Below are positions 1-8,523 of a DNA stretch of 64,000 bases, piece after piece. The position numbers and the translations under genes are program-made. Origin of the DNA: an uncultured Lachnospira sp. (GTDB taxonomy: Bacteria > Bacillota > Clostridia > Lachnospirales > Lachnospiraceae); the NCBI GenBank assembly GCA_910589305.1, contig CAJUTV010000003.1, positions 186,001-250,000 of the forward strand, given 5' to 3'. Below the pieces are notes generated by a model that worked only from the letters and a program-made list of their open reading frames with translations, was not told the DNA's origin and ran no database searches. Every line of letters begins with the position of its first letter. Within the stretch, counting starts at the first letter, position 1.

Positions 1-146
1 TTTCTATGTGTTTGTGCGTATCGTTTGGTAATGATTCACTTTACTTTTAGTAAAAAGTGTAAAATGACCTTATAGACATTTTAATAAAATAAGAGTATAC
101 TGGCAACAGTTTTATACAAATATTATATTTTTGGAAAGGTACAGAC

Positions 147-569
147 GTGATAAGCTATAAAGAAGATTGTACAGATGTAGATATTTATCTGTTTTTAAGA
201 AAATGTGTGGGTTGGGCAGCATTGGACAAACAGCAGGCACAAACAGCATTAAATAACAGTCTTAAAATTGTGACTGTATTTGATGATGAAAAGCCAATTG
301 GAATGGGCAGAGTGGTTGGCGATGGTGCAGTGATTAGTTATATTCAGGATTTAATAGTAGTGCCTGAGTATCAAAAAATGCACATTGGAAGTCATATTAT
401 TGAGCGGCTCAAGGCATTTGTCTATAGTATGACTGCACAAAATACAAATATGATGCTTTGTCTTATGTGTGCAAAAGGCAGAGAGGAATTTTATAAAAAA
501 CATGGATTTATTGCCAGACCAACGGATTCGCTAGGACCTGGAATGATACAATATATAAGAAAAGATTGA
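147..569 (+). CDS. GNAT family N-acetyltransferase
   Basis: A 140-residue protein of the GNAT fold, which transfers an acetyl group from acetyl-CoA to an amine; the substrate cannot be told. The acetyl-CoA-binding A motif is seen around residues 67-82 (DLIVVPEYQKMHIGSHII, the V-x-P-x-Y-Q...G/I-G pattern), and the C-terminus has the usual FYKKHGF segment near residues 115-122. The start is a GTG; a GGAAAGG ribosome site lies about 8 bases upstream. It appears to be a single gene, closed by a hairpin at 665-718. The length matches small stand-alone GNAT enzymes. Family assignment is secure, substrate unknown. Confidence 0.85.
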   Translation: MISYKEDCTDVDIYLFLRKCVGWAALDKQQAQTALNNSLKIVTVFDDEKPIGMGRVVGDGAVISYIQDLIVVPEYQKMHIGSHIIERLKAFVYSMTAQNTNMMLCLMCAKGREEFYKKHGFIARPTDSLGPGMIQYIRKD

Positions 570-664
570 TATTCACAAATAAGTTGCAATAAAAAAATAA
601 ATAAATTCTAAGATGAAGATATTAAAAAGATGGATAATTGTATATCTTATAACTTTATAAATAG

Positions 665-724
665 AAGCTCTCCTTTAAGTGACCAGTATTTTTATCTTGT
701 CTGCTTAAAGAAGAGCTTATTTTT
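665..724 (+). terminator. Rho-independent terminator after the GNAT gene
   Basis: A 15-base stem pairs 665-679 with 704-718 with one mismatch, around a 24-base loop. It is followed by a short T run at 720-724 and another T-rich stretch. It sits between two convergent genes and may serve both. Confidence 0.6.
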
Positions 725-773
725 ATTGGTGTTTTTTTGAAAAATAGTCTTAGGTTAATAACGTCTGAAATAT

Positions 774-1415
774 TTATGCTAAAAGGCTTTTAACATATTC
801 TGCCATTGCATCGCATTTGCAGTTGGCAAAGAAGAGTTCTTGAAATTTGTCGCCAGCAACAGCACCTTTAACAAGGTCTTGGTCAAGATTTTTAAGAATG
901 TCAATGAGGCTGTCTTTAAATGCAACTTTTCTTACTTCATCAAGAATTTTTTTGTTTCGCTGTTCTGGAACAACGCGTTCTTTAGGATAGCCGCCGCCTG
1001 GTTCACCTTCAAATAATTTCTCAAATATATAAGTGAGATTTAATTCAGCTCCCCAGCCAAATCCTTTTGCAAATGGAAGTGCGATTGCATTGCCATCATT
1101 AATTTGCATAAACATATAGGCATCAGAAGGGTCTACAACATGTCCGCAGATAACACCTGGAAATGAATTGAGCGCTAACATAGCACCTTCACCAGTACCA
1201 CATCCGGTCACTACAAAATCAGCTGCGCCGCTGTTTAGTAAAATAGCAGCTAATATACCATTTTGTACATATGTAAGCTGTGCTTGGTCTTCTGCTGCGT
1301 ACATACCATAGTTGTCAACCGTAAATCCTTTAGAATCAGCTACACTTTTTAATGTATTGTAAATCAATTCATTTTTGGCAGCTTGACTATTTTCGTTAAT
1401 TAATGCAATTCTCAT
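774..1415 (-). CDS. RpiB/LacA/LacB family sugar-phosphate isomerase
   Basis: A 213-residue protein with the RpiB/LacAB fold, a family that interconverts phosphorylated aldoses and ketoses (ribose-5-P/ribulose-5-P or galactose-6-P/tagatose-6-P). The N-terminus MRIALINENSQ fits the first strand of the fold, and VTGCGTGEGAMLALN near residues 68-82 matches the family's Gly-rich phosphate-binding loop carrying the catalytic cysteine. It is about 60 residues longer than E. coli RpiB, with a C-terminal extension typical of a clostridial subgroup of unknown specificity. The ATG at 1415 was chosen over the one at 1436 because GATGAGG lies about 9 bases upstream of it, while the longer start has no ribosome site. 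It stands alone, convergent with the GNAT gene. Confidence 0.75.
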   Translation of the reverse strand: MRIALINENSQAAKNELIYNTLKSVADSKGFTVDNYGMYAAEDQAQLTYVQNGILAAILLNSGAADFVVTGCGTGEGAMLALNSFPGVICGHVVDPSDAYMFMQINDGNAIALPFAKGFGWGAELNLTYIFEKLFEGEPGGGYPKERVVPEQRNKKILDEVRKVAFKDSLIDILKNLDQDLVKGAVAGDKFQELFFANCKCDAMAEYVKSLLA

Positions 1416-1968
1416 TATAAAAACCTCATCTTTCATTATAATTCAATGTATGGTTGAAGATAGAATATTGGTAAAGTATGATTTTTGTCGTTTTCAACCA
1501 ATTATGTATGAATGATTTTATAGCTATGTCAACATACATATATAATAAATATAAACATAATAGAATCATTTGTCAATTATAGAATCTTTTAACCAGTTGT
1601 CAAATTTGTACATATTGATTCATGTTATATGTATTGATTTGATTTATCAAAAATATATGTACGTTTCGTTTATAGGAATATGTATAAATATATAAAATTA
1701 ATAGTAATTTTATATTAAAATATAGTTTGTTTTGGTAAATTATGTTATGATTACTTTAAAAGAATGAATGATAAGATTTATATTTTTTATTTATAAGAGA
1801 TTTAGAAAAAATCAATATTTAATATGTCCATTTATATAAGTTTATGGTACAATAGTCACATTAATGTCTTGACAGCATTCCAGACAAAAAGATTGATATC
1901 AAAATGCAGTTAATATATTATTTATAAATATAATATAAAAATTATATATATTAACAGAAAGAGGGGTT
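1416..1968. other. Gene-free AT-rich intergenic region
   Basis: About 550 very AT-rich bases between two divergent genes. I see no supported ORF. There is an inverted repeat GTACATAT (1608-1615) / ATATGTAC (1655-1662), and a TTGACA at 1869-1874 without a good -10 box at normal spacing. The CheR gene's SD (AGAGGGG) ends the region. Promoters for both neighbours must lie here but none is convincing. Confidence 0.5.
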
Positions 1969-2757
1969 ATGATTAAAGATTACGAAGATTTTAAAGTATT
2001 TGTGTTGAAAAGTACAGGAATTGACCTTAATGCCTATAAAGAACGACAGATGAAAAGAAGAATTGACTCGCTTATTGAACGCAATAAATTTAATGGGTAT
2101 GACAGTTATAGCAAAGCATTAACAACCGATAAGGAGAAGTTAGACCAGTTTGTCAATTACTTGACAATTAATGTGTCTGAATTTTACCGTAATCCTGCTT
2201 TATGGCAGACACTTGAAAATGTTATTCTTCCAGATTTGATAAACAAGTTTGGTGATAGGCTTAAAATATGGAGCGCTGCTTGTTCTACGGGGGATGAGCC
2301 TTATTCGCTTGTGATGGTGCTTGCCAAGAAAATTCCTATGAGTAAGATACATATTCTTGCAACCGATATTGACGACCAAGTACTTGAAAAGGCAAAAGAC
2401 GGCGTTTATGGAGCTGCAAGTCTTAAAGGACTTCCAGATGAGTATAAGAAAAAGTATTTTTCAAAGATGGGAGATAAATTTTTTAAGATTAGCGATGATG
2501 TAAAGAAGTGTGTTGAGTTTAAAAAGAGTAATCTCCTTACAGACAGCTATCCGCAGGGATGTCATCTGATTGTATGCCGAAATGTTGTTATTTATTTTAC
2601 AGAAGATGCTAAGCGGGAGATTTATAAAAAGTTTAATCGGTCAATGCCTGTTAATGGCTGTTTATTTGTAGGAAATACAGAACAAATTATTAATCATAGG
2701 GATTTGGGATATGAGTTTGATAAGCTATTTTTCTATAGAAAAGTAAGAGAATGTTAA
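1969..2757 (+). CDS. cheR: CheR-type protein-glutamate methyltransferase
   Basis: A 262-residue SAM-dependent methyltransferase of the CheR family, which methylates glutamates on chemoreceptor signalling domains. It has the two-part CheR layout: an N-terminal helical domain (about 1-75, with the basic KERQMKRRID helix that binds receptors) and a Rossmann domain (about 80-262). The domain shows SAM motif SAACSTGDEPYS near residue 102, ATDID near 132, and CRNVVIYF near 203, the conserved CRN(V/I)xIYF signature. A strong AGAGGGG site precedes the ATG. No chemotaxis genes adjoin it, so it is an orphan copy; whether it serves motility or another receptor pathway is unknown. Confidence 0.9.
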   Translation: MIKDYEDFKVFVLKSTGIDLNAYKERQMKRRIDSLIERNKFNGYDSYSKALTTDKEKLDQFVNYLTINVSEFYRNPALWQTLENVILPDLINKFGDRLKIWSAACSTGDEPYSLVMVLAKKIPMSKIHILATDIDDQVLEKAKDGVYGAASLKGLPDEYKKKYFSKMGDKFFKISDDVKKCVEFKKSNLLTDSYPQGCHLIVCRNVVIYFTEDAKREIYKKFNRSMPVNGCLFVGNTEQIINHRDLGYEFDKLFFYRKVREC

Positions 2758-2822
2758 TCTGGACTATTGTTATTGGTGTGCTTTATAAATGGATAGATGT
2801 TTGACAGCTGTTTTTTTTAAAC

Positions 2823-2926
2823 AATAGGGCATCGCAATCAAAGAACTTGAGCATAAGATATTGTGAAGTATTATGAAATAGTAAGCAGTATTTTATATAT
2901 GAAGTCTTTAATGCGACAGCCCTATT
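2823..2926. repeat. Long-loop inverted-repeat element (~104 nt)
   Basis: Two arms can pair: AATAGGGC (2823-2830) with GCCCTATT (2919-2926), then TCGCA (2832-2836) with TGCGA (2912-2916), around a roughly 75-base loop. It lies between convergent genes and could act as a terminator, with T-rich sequence just after it. The arm core CTGTCGCA (read on the minus strand) recurs in the long hairpin at 52134-52226. Confidence 0.5.
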
Positions 2927-2931
2927 ATCTT

Positions 2932-4071
2932 TTATAGGATATCTTTTAGTATGGTCTTTACATAGTTTTTAGAACGTTTTTTGTCTTCACAAAAGTCTTT
3001 TGTAAATTCAAAGTAGCTTGTTTTATCGCTTATGTTTTTTATAAATTCAGGTACTATAAAGTCACTAGTTTGGGGAACAAAGATTCCTTTTTTGCGAAGA
3101 TAGCAAGTAGAAGCTTTAGCCTGTATGCGATAGTTTTTATCAACATAGAAGGATACGCTTTTATGAACAGCTATATCTTCAGAGGGAAGATAGTAATAAT
3201 CCCTGTAATTCTTATAAAAATGTCTCAATTCTCCTTGATAGAGTTTTATCCGCAGTTTTAATATGTTATCATAGGATTTTATATAAAATGGTTCTTTTCC
3301 ATAAGATACTGCTGCTGGTATAAAACTTGGCAGGGTAGCTGTAAATGTTAATTCTTTGACAGTGTTTCCTGTGAAGTCTTTTGTATCATTCAAAGCCCAG
3401 TCTAGTGTTGAAAATAAAATCATTTCAGGCAACATAAAATATCCCATAACAGTACTTAATTGAGGAAGCGCACAGATATCCTCTTGGTTGTGAAGCAGCA
3501 GTGTAGATAATTCGTTGTCAAGTTCTTCATTTAGCATCTTTTTTTGAACAAAAGTATTATATACATAAATTAAATCACCGCCTGCAAAATGGTCGGTTCG
3601 GTTTATGCCTATAAAATGTTCTATATTTTTTTGTTTATATTGTTCAAGCTTTAAAAGCTTATGTGTTTTTTTAGCATATTGATATAAATCCATATGTATC
3701 ATTTGAGAAAAATCAATCGTTACTTTTAAAAGCTGGCTTCTTGTATTTAAAAAAGGTATATCAAAACCATCTCCATTAAAATGTACAATTATTGTATATT
3801 GTTTTAAAATAGAAGAAAATTGGTCAATAATAAGGGGTTCTTCTTCTGGAAATTCTGCAAAAAACTGACAATAATTCCATTTGTCTTCTTTGTAGTATAC
3901 ACAGCCAATCAGATAACATATGCTGGTTTTTGCAGAAAATCCCGTTGTCTCAATGTCCCAAAACAATAAATCAGAGATTGTATAGGCAGTGTCTGGAAAT
4001 GCCAGTTGAAGTAAAAAATTAATATCTTCTGGCAGTATTGCAGGTTCAAATACCTTATGGATTACTTTCAT
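2932..4071 (-). CDS. Ribonuclease H-fold exonuclease, YprB-like
   Basis: A 379-residue protein whose residues about 40-210 form a DnaQ-like 3'-5' exonuclease domain of the 'RNase_H_2'/YprB type. Visible acidic motifs are FWDIETTG (DxE of Exo I), VHFNGDGFDIPFL (Exo II, the N-G-x-x-F-D form) and HNQEDICAL (Exo III, late Asp). The rest is a helical region of unknown role. The reading frame is open up to 4413, overlapping rnfC antisense, but the ATG at 4071 has an AAAGGA site 6 bases upstream and begins where similarity to the family begins. It is divergent from the rnf operon. The family is poorly characterised; nuclease activity is inferred from the motifs. Confidence 0.75.
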   Translation of the reverse strand: MKVIHKVFEPAILPEDINFLLQLAFPDTAYTISDLLFWDIETTGFSAKTSICYLIGCVYYKEDKWNYCQFFAEFPEEEPLIIDQFSSILKQYTIIVHFNGDGFDIPFLNTRSQLLKVTIDFSQMIHMDLYQYAKKTHKLLKLEQYKQKNIEHFIGINRTDHFAGGDLIYVYNTFVQKKMLNEELDNELSTLLLHNQEDICALPQLSTVMGYFMLPEMILFSTLDWALNDTKDFTGNTVKELTFTATLPSFIPAAVSYGKEPFYIKSYDNILKLRIKLYQGELRHFYKNYRDYYYLPSEDIAVHKSVSFYVDKNYRIQAKASTCYLRKKGIFVPQTSDFIVPEFIKNISDKTSYFEFTKDFCEDKKRSKNYVKTILKDIL

Positions 4072-4171
4072 AGGAGTCCTTTCATTAAAATGGTTGTAAT
4101 TAATATTGTAAATAAATGATTGTAATTGATATCGTAAATGAAAGCACAATGTCATATCTTTACATATTTTT

Positions 4172-4201
4172 ATTATAGTATAAAGAAAAGCAAATCTGCA
4201 A
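4172..4201 (-). promoter_or_regulatory. Possible promoter for the YprB-like gene
   Basis: Read on the minus strand there is TTGCAG, an 18-base spacer and a perfect TATAAT (4172-4177). The -35 is only half matched. TSS would be about 95 bases before the start. Confidence 0.35.
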
Positions 4202-4339
4202 TATATAAAATAAATCATGCAAAGTAATGGTTTATTTATTATAGTTATTTTGTCATAAAAAATGTATAATTTCAGTAGATTTTTAGTACTTTTTAATGTA
4301 AAATAATATATAGAAAAATCATATAAGGAGAAGTTTGTC

Positions 4340-5659
4340 ATGGGTAAATGTACATTTAAAGGTGGAGTACATCCCTTTGATGGTAAAGAGTATTCTAAAG
4401 ACAAGCCAATCAAAGAGTTGTTCCCTGATGAGGGTGAGATGGTCTTTCCATTGTCTCAGCATATAGGCGCACCAGCCGTTCCGGTTGTGGCAAAGGGAGA
4501 TTATGTACTTGCTGGACAGCTCATTGCTGAGGCGGGGGGATTTATATCTGCTAATATTCATTCATCTGTTTCAGGTACTGTTAAGGCTATTGAGCCAAGA
4601 ACACTGGCAACAGGCGGAAAGTGCAATTCCATTATTATTGAAAATGATGGTGAGTACAAGGAAGTTGAATATGTACCAAAGAAGTTAGAAGAGCTCTCAA
4701 GAGATGAGATACGAGAGCGTATTAAAGCAGCAGGCGTTGTGGGTATGGGGGGTGCTGGATTTCCTACGAATGTAAAGCTTACACCAAAAAATCCAGAACA
4801 GATTGATTATATTATTGTCAATGGTGCAGAGTGTGAGCCTTATCTTACATCGGATTACAGACGTATGTTAGAAGAGTCCGATAAGCTTGTGATGGGGCTT
4901 AAAGTGGCACTTGCATTATTTGACCATGCGAAGGGAATTATTGGAATTGAAGATAATAAGCCAGAAGCCATTGAAGAGATGAGACGGAAAGTGGCTGATG
5001 AGCCAAATATTGAGGTAAAAGAGTTAAAGACAAAGTATCCGCAAGGCGGTGAGCGTTGTCTTATATATGCCACGACAGGCAGAAGCATTAATTCTTCTAT
5101 GCTTCCGGCTGATGCGGGCTGTATTGTACATAATGTAGATACGATTTTTAGTATTTATATGGCTGTTATTGAGGGAAAGTCACTGACAAAAAGAATTATC
5201 ACTGTAACGGGCGATGGTGTGAAAAATCCTTGCAATTTTTATGTTTGGCTTGGAACCAATTACAGACAATTGCTTGAGGCAGCAGGGGGTGCCGTTGGAG
5301 AGCCGCAAAAATATATTTCGGGCGGTCCTATGATGGGATTTTCTATGTATAGTCTGGACGTTCCAGTTGTCAAGGGAAGTTCATCACTTCTTGTCTTTAA
5401 AGAAGATGTTGTGTCAAAGATAGAGTCTAGCGCATGTATTCGCTGTGGGCGTTGTGGAGAAGGGTGTCCAAGTAATCTCCTTCCAGCAAAGCTTGCAGGT
5501 TTTGCGGCAAAAAATGACGAGGCAGGCTTTGTTAAGTTTGATGGTATGGAGTGTGTAATGTGCGGAAGCTGTTCTTTTGTATGTCCAGCAAAAAGACCAT
5601 TGACACAGCAGATTAAGGCAATGAGAAGTATTGTTTTAGCAAACAGAAGAAAGAAGTAA
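4340..5659 (+). CDS. rnfC: Rnf complex subunit C, NADH-binding
   Basis: A 439-residue peripheral subunit of the Rnf ferredoxin:NAD+ oxidoreductase, the membrane complex that couples electron transfer from reduced ferredoxin to NAD+ with Na+ or H+ export. RnfC carries the NADH site. Seen in order: an N-terminal barrel-sandwich region, the Gly-rich GMGGAGFPTNVKL loop near residues 134-146 (NADH/FMN-binding fold shared with Complex I NuoF), and two 4Fe-4S motifs near the C-terminus, CIRCGRCGEGCP and CVMCGSCSFVCP. It is first of six genes, has an AAGGAG site, and is followed 14 bases on by rnfD. The length suits a clostridial RnfC. Confidence 0.96.
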   Translation: MGKCTFKGGVHPFDGKEYSKDKPIKELFPDEGEMVFPLSQHIGAPAVPVVAKGDYVLAGQLIAEAGGFISANIHSSVSGTVKAIEPRTLATGGKCNSIIIENDGEYKEVEYVPKKLEELSRDEIRERIKAAGVVGMGGAGFPTNVKLTPKNPEQIDYIIVNGAECEPYLTSDYRRMLEESDKLVMGLKVALALFDHAKGIIGIEDNKPEAIEEMRRKVADEPNIEVKELKTKYPQGGERCLIYATTGRSINSSMLPADAGCIVHNVDTIFSIYMAVIEGKSLTKRIITVTGDGVKNPCNFYVWLGTNYRQLLEAAGGAVGEPQKYISGGPMMGFSMYSLDVPVVKGSSSLLVFKEDVVSKIESSACIRCGRCGEGCPSNLLPAKLAGFAAKNDEAGFVKFDGMECVMCGSCSFVCPAKRPLTQQIKAMRSIVLANRRKK

Positions 5660-5673
5660 AAGGGGGATTAAAA

Positions 5674-6630
5674 GTGAGCGAATTATTTAACGTATCAAGC
5701 AATCCTCATGTACGAAGCAAGGTTACAACCCAAGCAATTATGAGAGATGTGCTGATTGCATTGGCACCTGCTTGTATATTTGGTATTTATAATTTTGGTA
5801 TGGATGCATGTATCCGACTTCTTATCGGTGTTGTTACATGTGTTGCTACAGAGGCTATCTATCAGTATTTTATGCATCAAAAGATTACTATAATGGACTT
5901 TAGTGCAGCAGTTACAGGACTTTTGATAGCAATGAATATTCCATCAACATTAAATGTTGGATATGAAATTATAGGCTGTATCTTTGCAATTCTTATAGTA
6001 AAGCAGTTGTTTGGCGGTTTGGGACAAAATTTTATGAATCCTGCACTGGCAGCAAGATGTTTTCTTTTAATTGCATTTACAGGACCAATGACAAACTTTG
6101 TCACCGATGCCTATTCAGGAGCTACACCATTAGCTGTGTTAAAGCCTGGAGCAGAACCGGCACAAGCGACCAGCTTGCTGGATTTGTTTATCGGTAATCA
6201 TGCAGGTGTTATTGGTGAGACATCCATTATTTGTCTTTTAATTGGTGCTGTTTATCTCCTTGTTAAAAAGATTATTTCATGGAGGATTCCTGTATGTTAC
6301 ATAGCAACTTTTGCAATATTGATTTTTTTACTTGCGCCAGGTCATCAGTTTGAAACAGAATATCTGTTGAAAGAACTGTGTGCAGGTGGTCTTGTATTAG
6401 GTGCATTTTTTATGGCGACGGATTATGTTACATCACCAATTACTCCGATGGGAAAAATTGTATTTGGTGTAATTTTAGGTATTCTTACCTTTATCTTTAG
6501 AATGTATGGAGGTTCAGCAGAGGGCGTTTCTTATGCGATTATCTTCTCAAACCTTTTAGTTCCATTGATAGAAAGAGTTACCGTTCCAACATCATTTGGT
6601 AAGAAGAAACCTGAAAAGGAGGCGAAGTGA
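5674..6630 (+). CDS. rnfD: Rnf complex subunit D, flavinylated membrane protein
   Basis: A 318-residue integral membrane subunit of Rnf (NqrB/RnfD family). The sequence shows about eight to ten hydrophobic helices. The SGATPL motif holds the threonine (about T151) that in this family carries covalently bound FMN via a phosphoester bond. It passes electrons across the membrane together with RnfG. The start is a GTG preceded by AAGGGGG. Its stop is 1 base before the rnfG start, so the two are probably translationally coupled. Confidence 0.96.
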   Translation: MSELFNVSSNPHVRSKVTTQAIMRDVLIALAPACIFGIYNFGMDACIRLLIGVVTCVATEAIYQYFMHQKITIMDFSAAVTGLLIAMNIPSTLNVGYEIIGCIFAILIVKQLFGGLGQNFMNPALAARCFLLIAFTGPMTNFVTDAYSGATPLAVLKPGAEPAQATSLLDLFIGNHAGVIGETSIICLLIGAVYLLVKKIISWRIPVCYIATFAILIFLLAPGHQFETEYLLKELCAGGLVLGAFFMATDYVTSPITPMGKIVFGVILGILTFIFRMYGGSAEGVSYAIIFSNLLVPLIERVTVPTSFGKKKPEKEAK

Positions 6631-6631
6631 T

Positions 6632-7261
6632 ATGGGAAAGATTGTTAAAGATGCCTGTATATTATTTGCCATTACACTGGTTGCAGGGATACTTCTTGGG
6701 GGCGTCTATGAGATAACGAAAGCACCGATTGCAGAGCAAAACGAGAAGGCAAAACAGGCAGCATATCGAAATGTTTTGGCAGAAGCAGAAAGTTTTGAAG
6801 AGATTGCAAATAACGATAAGTATTGCGGCGTTGCACAGGATTTTCCAGCCGATGAGATTACAGAAGTTGTAGCAGGTGTAAAAGACGGCAAAATTCTTGG
6901 ATTTGTCATTACTGTTGTAGCAGGGGACGGATATGGCGGCGATATTAAGTATTCTGTGGGTATTGCTGCTGATGGAACCTATAAGGGAACGTCCATTCTT
7001 TCCATTAGTGAGACAGCAGGACTTGGTATGAGGGCAAAGACAGACCCATCTTTTTTAGCACAATATAATGATGTAAAAGTGGAACAGTTTAGTGTTGTGA
7101 AAGATGGCACAGGCTCATCGTCCGATGATAAAATTGACTCAATTGGCGGTTCAACAATTACTTCAAAATCTATTACAAATGGTATTAATGCAGCTTTGAA
7201 GCTGTTTAACCGTTTGGTAAATGATAAAGTTAAAACAGTAGGAGGTGCTGGTATTGAATAA
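6632..7261 (+). CDS. rnfG: Rnf complex subunit G, covalent-FMN protein
   Basis: A 209-residue subunit with one N-terminal membrane helix (about 7-28) and an extracytoplasmic FMN-binding domain. The flavinylation site is in DSIGGSTITS near T175, within the family's S/G-x-T-x-T-S context; the usual alanine before the threonine is replaced by serine. The ATG at 6632 is preceded by AAAGGAGG; an open frame extends to 6596 but overlaps rnfD and lacks a site. The gene overlaps the start of rnfE by 8 bases. Confidence 0.94.
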   Translation: MGKIVKDACILFAITLVAGILLGGVYEITKAPIAEQNEKAKQAAYRNVLAEAESFEEIANNDKYCGVAQDFPADEITEVVAGVKDGKILGFVITVVAGDGYGGDIKYSVGIAADGTYKGTSILSISETAGLGMRAKTDPSFLAQYNDVKVEQFSVVKDGTGSSSDDKIDSIGGSTITSKSITNGINAALKLFNRLVNDKVKTVGGAGIE

Positions 7262-7922
7262 ATGTGTTGAAAGACTTTATAATGGTATTATCAAAGAAAA
7301 TCCTACATTGATTCTCACGCTTGGTATGTGTCCTACACTTGCGGTTACGACATCAGCAATCAATGGTATAGGTATGGGACTTTCTTCAACAGTAGTATTG
7401 GTTATGTCCAATTTATTGATATCACTTTTGCGAAAAGTGATACCAGATGGCGTTAGAATGCCAGCATTTATCGTTATCGTAGCTTCATTTGTAACGATGG
7501 TGCAGTTTCTTATGCAGGGATACTTGCCAGATTTATATGAATCATTAGGTATCTATATTCCGCTTATTGTTGTAAACTGTATTATTCTTGGTCGTGCAGA
7601 GTCGTATGCTTCTAAGAACTCAGCCATCTTATCTATTTTTGACGGGCTTGGCATGGGGCTTGGCTTTACGGCAGCGCTTACCGTACTTGGCTTTTTAAGA
7701 GAGCTGATTGGCGGTGGAACCATTCTTTCCACAGGAGCTTCTTCTTTAGTAGATTTAACAGAGTTTGGCTATACGCCTGCAAGTATATTTATTCTTGCAC
7801 CAGGCGCTTTCTTTGTACTTGGCATTTTAATTGCTGTTATGAATAAAGTAAAGAAGGCACATGGCATGAAACCAGCAGAAGTGCCAGATTATATTGGTGA
7901 TGAAGAAGAAAAAGAAAAGTAG
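7254..7922 (+). CDS. rnfE: Rnf complex subunit E, membrane protein
   Basis: A 222-residue integral membrane subunit (RnfE/NqrD family) with six predicted helices in the inverted-repeat fold shared with RnfA; together they hold a 2Fe-2S centre within the membrane. The signature ENPTLILTLGMCPTLAVT near residues 14-31 includes the conserved cysteine. I place the start at the TTG at 7254 (giving LNKCVERLYNGI, as in homologues) because AGGAGGT lies 7-8 bases upstream; the GTG at 7245 falls inside that site. It begins within the last codons of rnfG. The tail is acidic and lysine-rich. Confidence 0.93.
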   Translation: MNKCVERLYNGIIKENPTLILTLGMCPTLAVTTSAINGIGMGLSSTVVLVMSNLLISLLRKVIPDGVRMPAFIVIVASFVTMVQFLMQGYLPDLYESLGIYIPLIVVNCIILGRAESYASKNSAILSIFDGLGMGLGFTAALTVLGFLRELIGGGTILSTGASSLVDLTEFGYTPASIFILAPGAFFVLGILIAVMNKVKKAHGMKPAEVPDYIGDEEEKEK

Positions 7923-7935
7923 GGAGGACAGATAG

Positions 7936-8508
7936 ATGAATTTATTAATTATTGGTATTGCAGCCGCTCTTGTAAATAATGTTGTATTAAGCCAGTTTTT
8001 AGGTCTGTGTCCTTTCTTGGGTGTGTCTAAGAAAATTAACACAGCAGCAGGTATGGGTGGTGCTGTTATTGGTGTTATTACAGTAGCTTCTGCGATATGC
8101 AGTCTGATATATGATTTTATATTGACACCATTTGAATTGACGTATCTTAACACCATTGTATTTATTGTCGTTATCGCTTCATTGGTTCAGTTTGTTGAGA
8201 TGTTTTTAAAAAAATGTATGCCGCCGCTCTATGAAGCGCTTGGTGTATATCTTCCACTGATTACAACAAACTGTGCAGTGCTTGGTGTTGCATTAACCAA
8301 TGTTCAAAATAGTTATAATTTTATTGAAGCCGTTGTATGTGGTCTTGGTACAGCAATAGGCTTTATGATTGCTATTGTAATATTGGCAGGTATTCGTGAG
8401 CGAATTGAAGATAATGATGTTCCAGAAAGCTTTAAGGGAATGCCAATTGTCTTGCTTACAGCAGGGCTTATGTCGATTGCGTTCTTTGGATTTTCTGGTA
8501 TACTGTAA
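7936..8508 (+). CDS. rnfA: Rnf complex subunit A, membrane protein
   Basis: A 190-residue integral membrane subunit (RnfA/NqrE family) with six predicted helices. NNVVLSQFLGLCPFLGVS near residues 13-30 is the family signature and carries one of the cysteines of the intramembrane 2Fe-2S centre formed with RnfE. A GGGAGGA site precedes the ATG. It lies 13 bases after rnfE and 15 before rnfB. Length is normal. Confidence 0.96.
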   Translation: MNLLIIGIAAALVNNVVLSQFLGLCPFLGVSKKINTAAGMGGAVIGVITVASAICSLIYDFILTPFELTYLNTIVFIVVIASLVQFVEMFLKKCMPPLYEALGVYLPLITTNCAVLGVALTNVQNSYNFIEAVVCGLGTAIGFMIAIVILAGIRERIEDNDVPESFKGMPIVLLTAGLMSIAFFGFSGIL

Positions 8509-8523
8509 GAGGAGGAAAAGTAT

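Noticed and set aside
1527..1532. Minus-strand TTGACA as promoter for the isomerase gene
   Set aside because: No acceptable -10 box lies at 16-18 bases from it.
4072..4413. N-terminal extension of the YprB-like frame on the minus strand
   Set aside because: It overlaps rnfC antisense, has no SD at its first ATG, and the 4071 start has AAAGGA and a family-like N-terminus.
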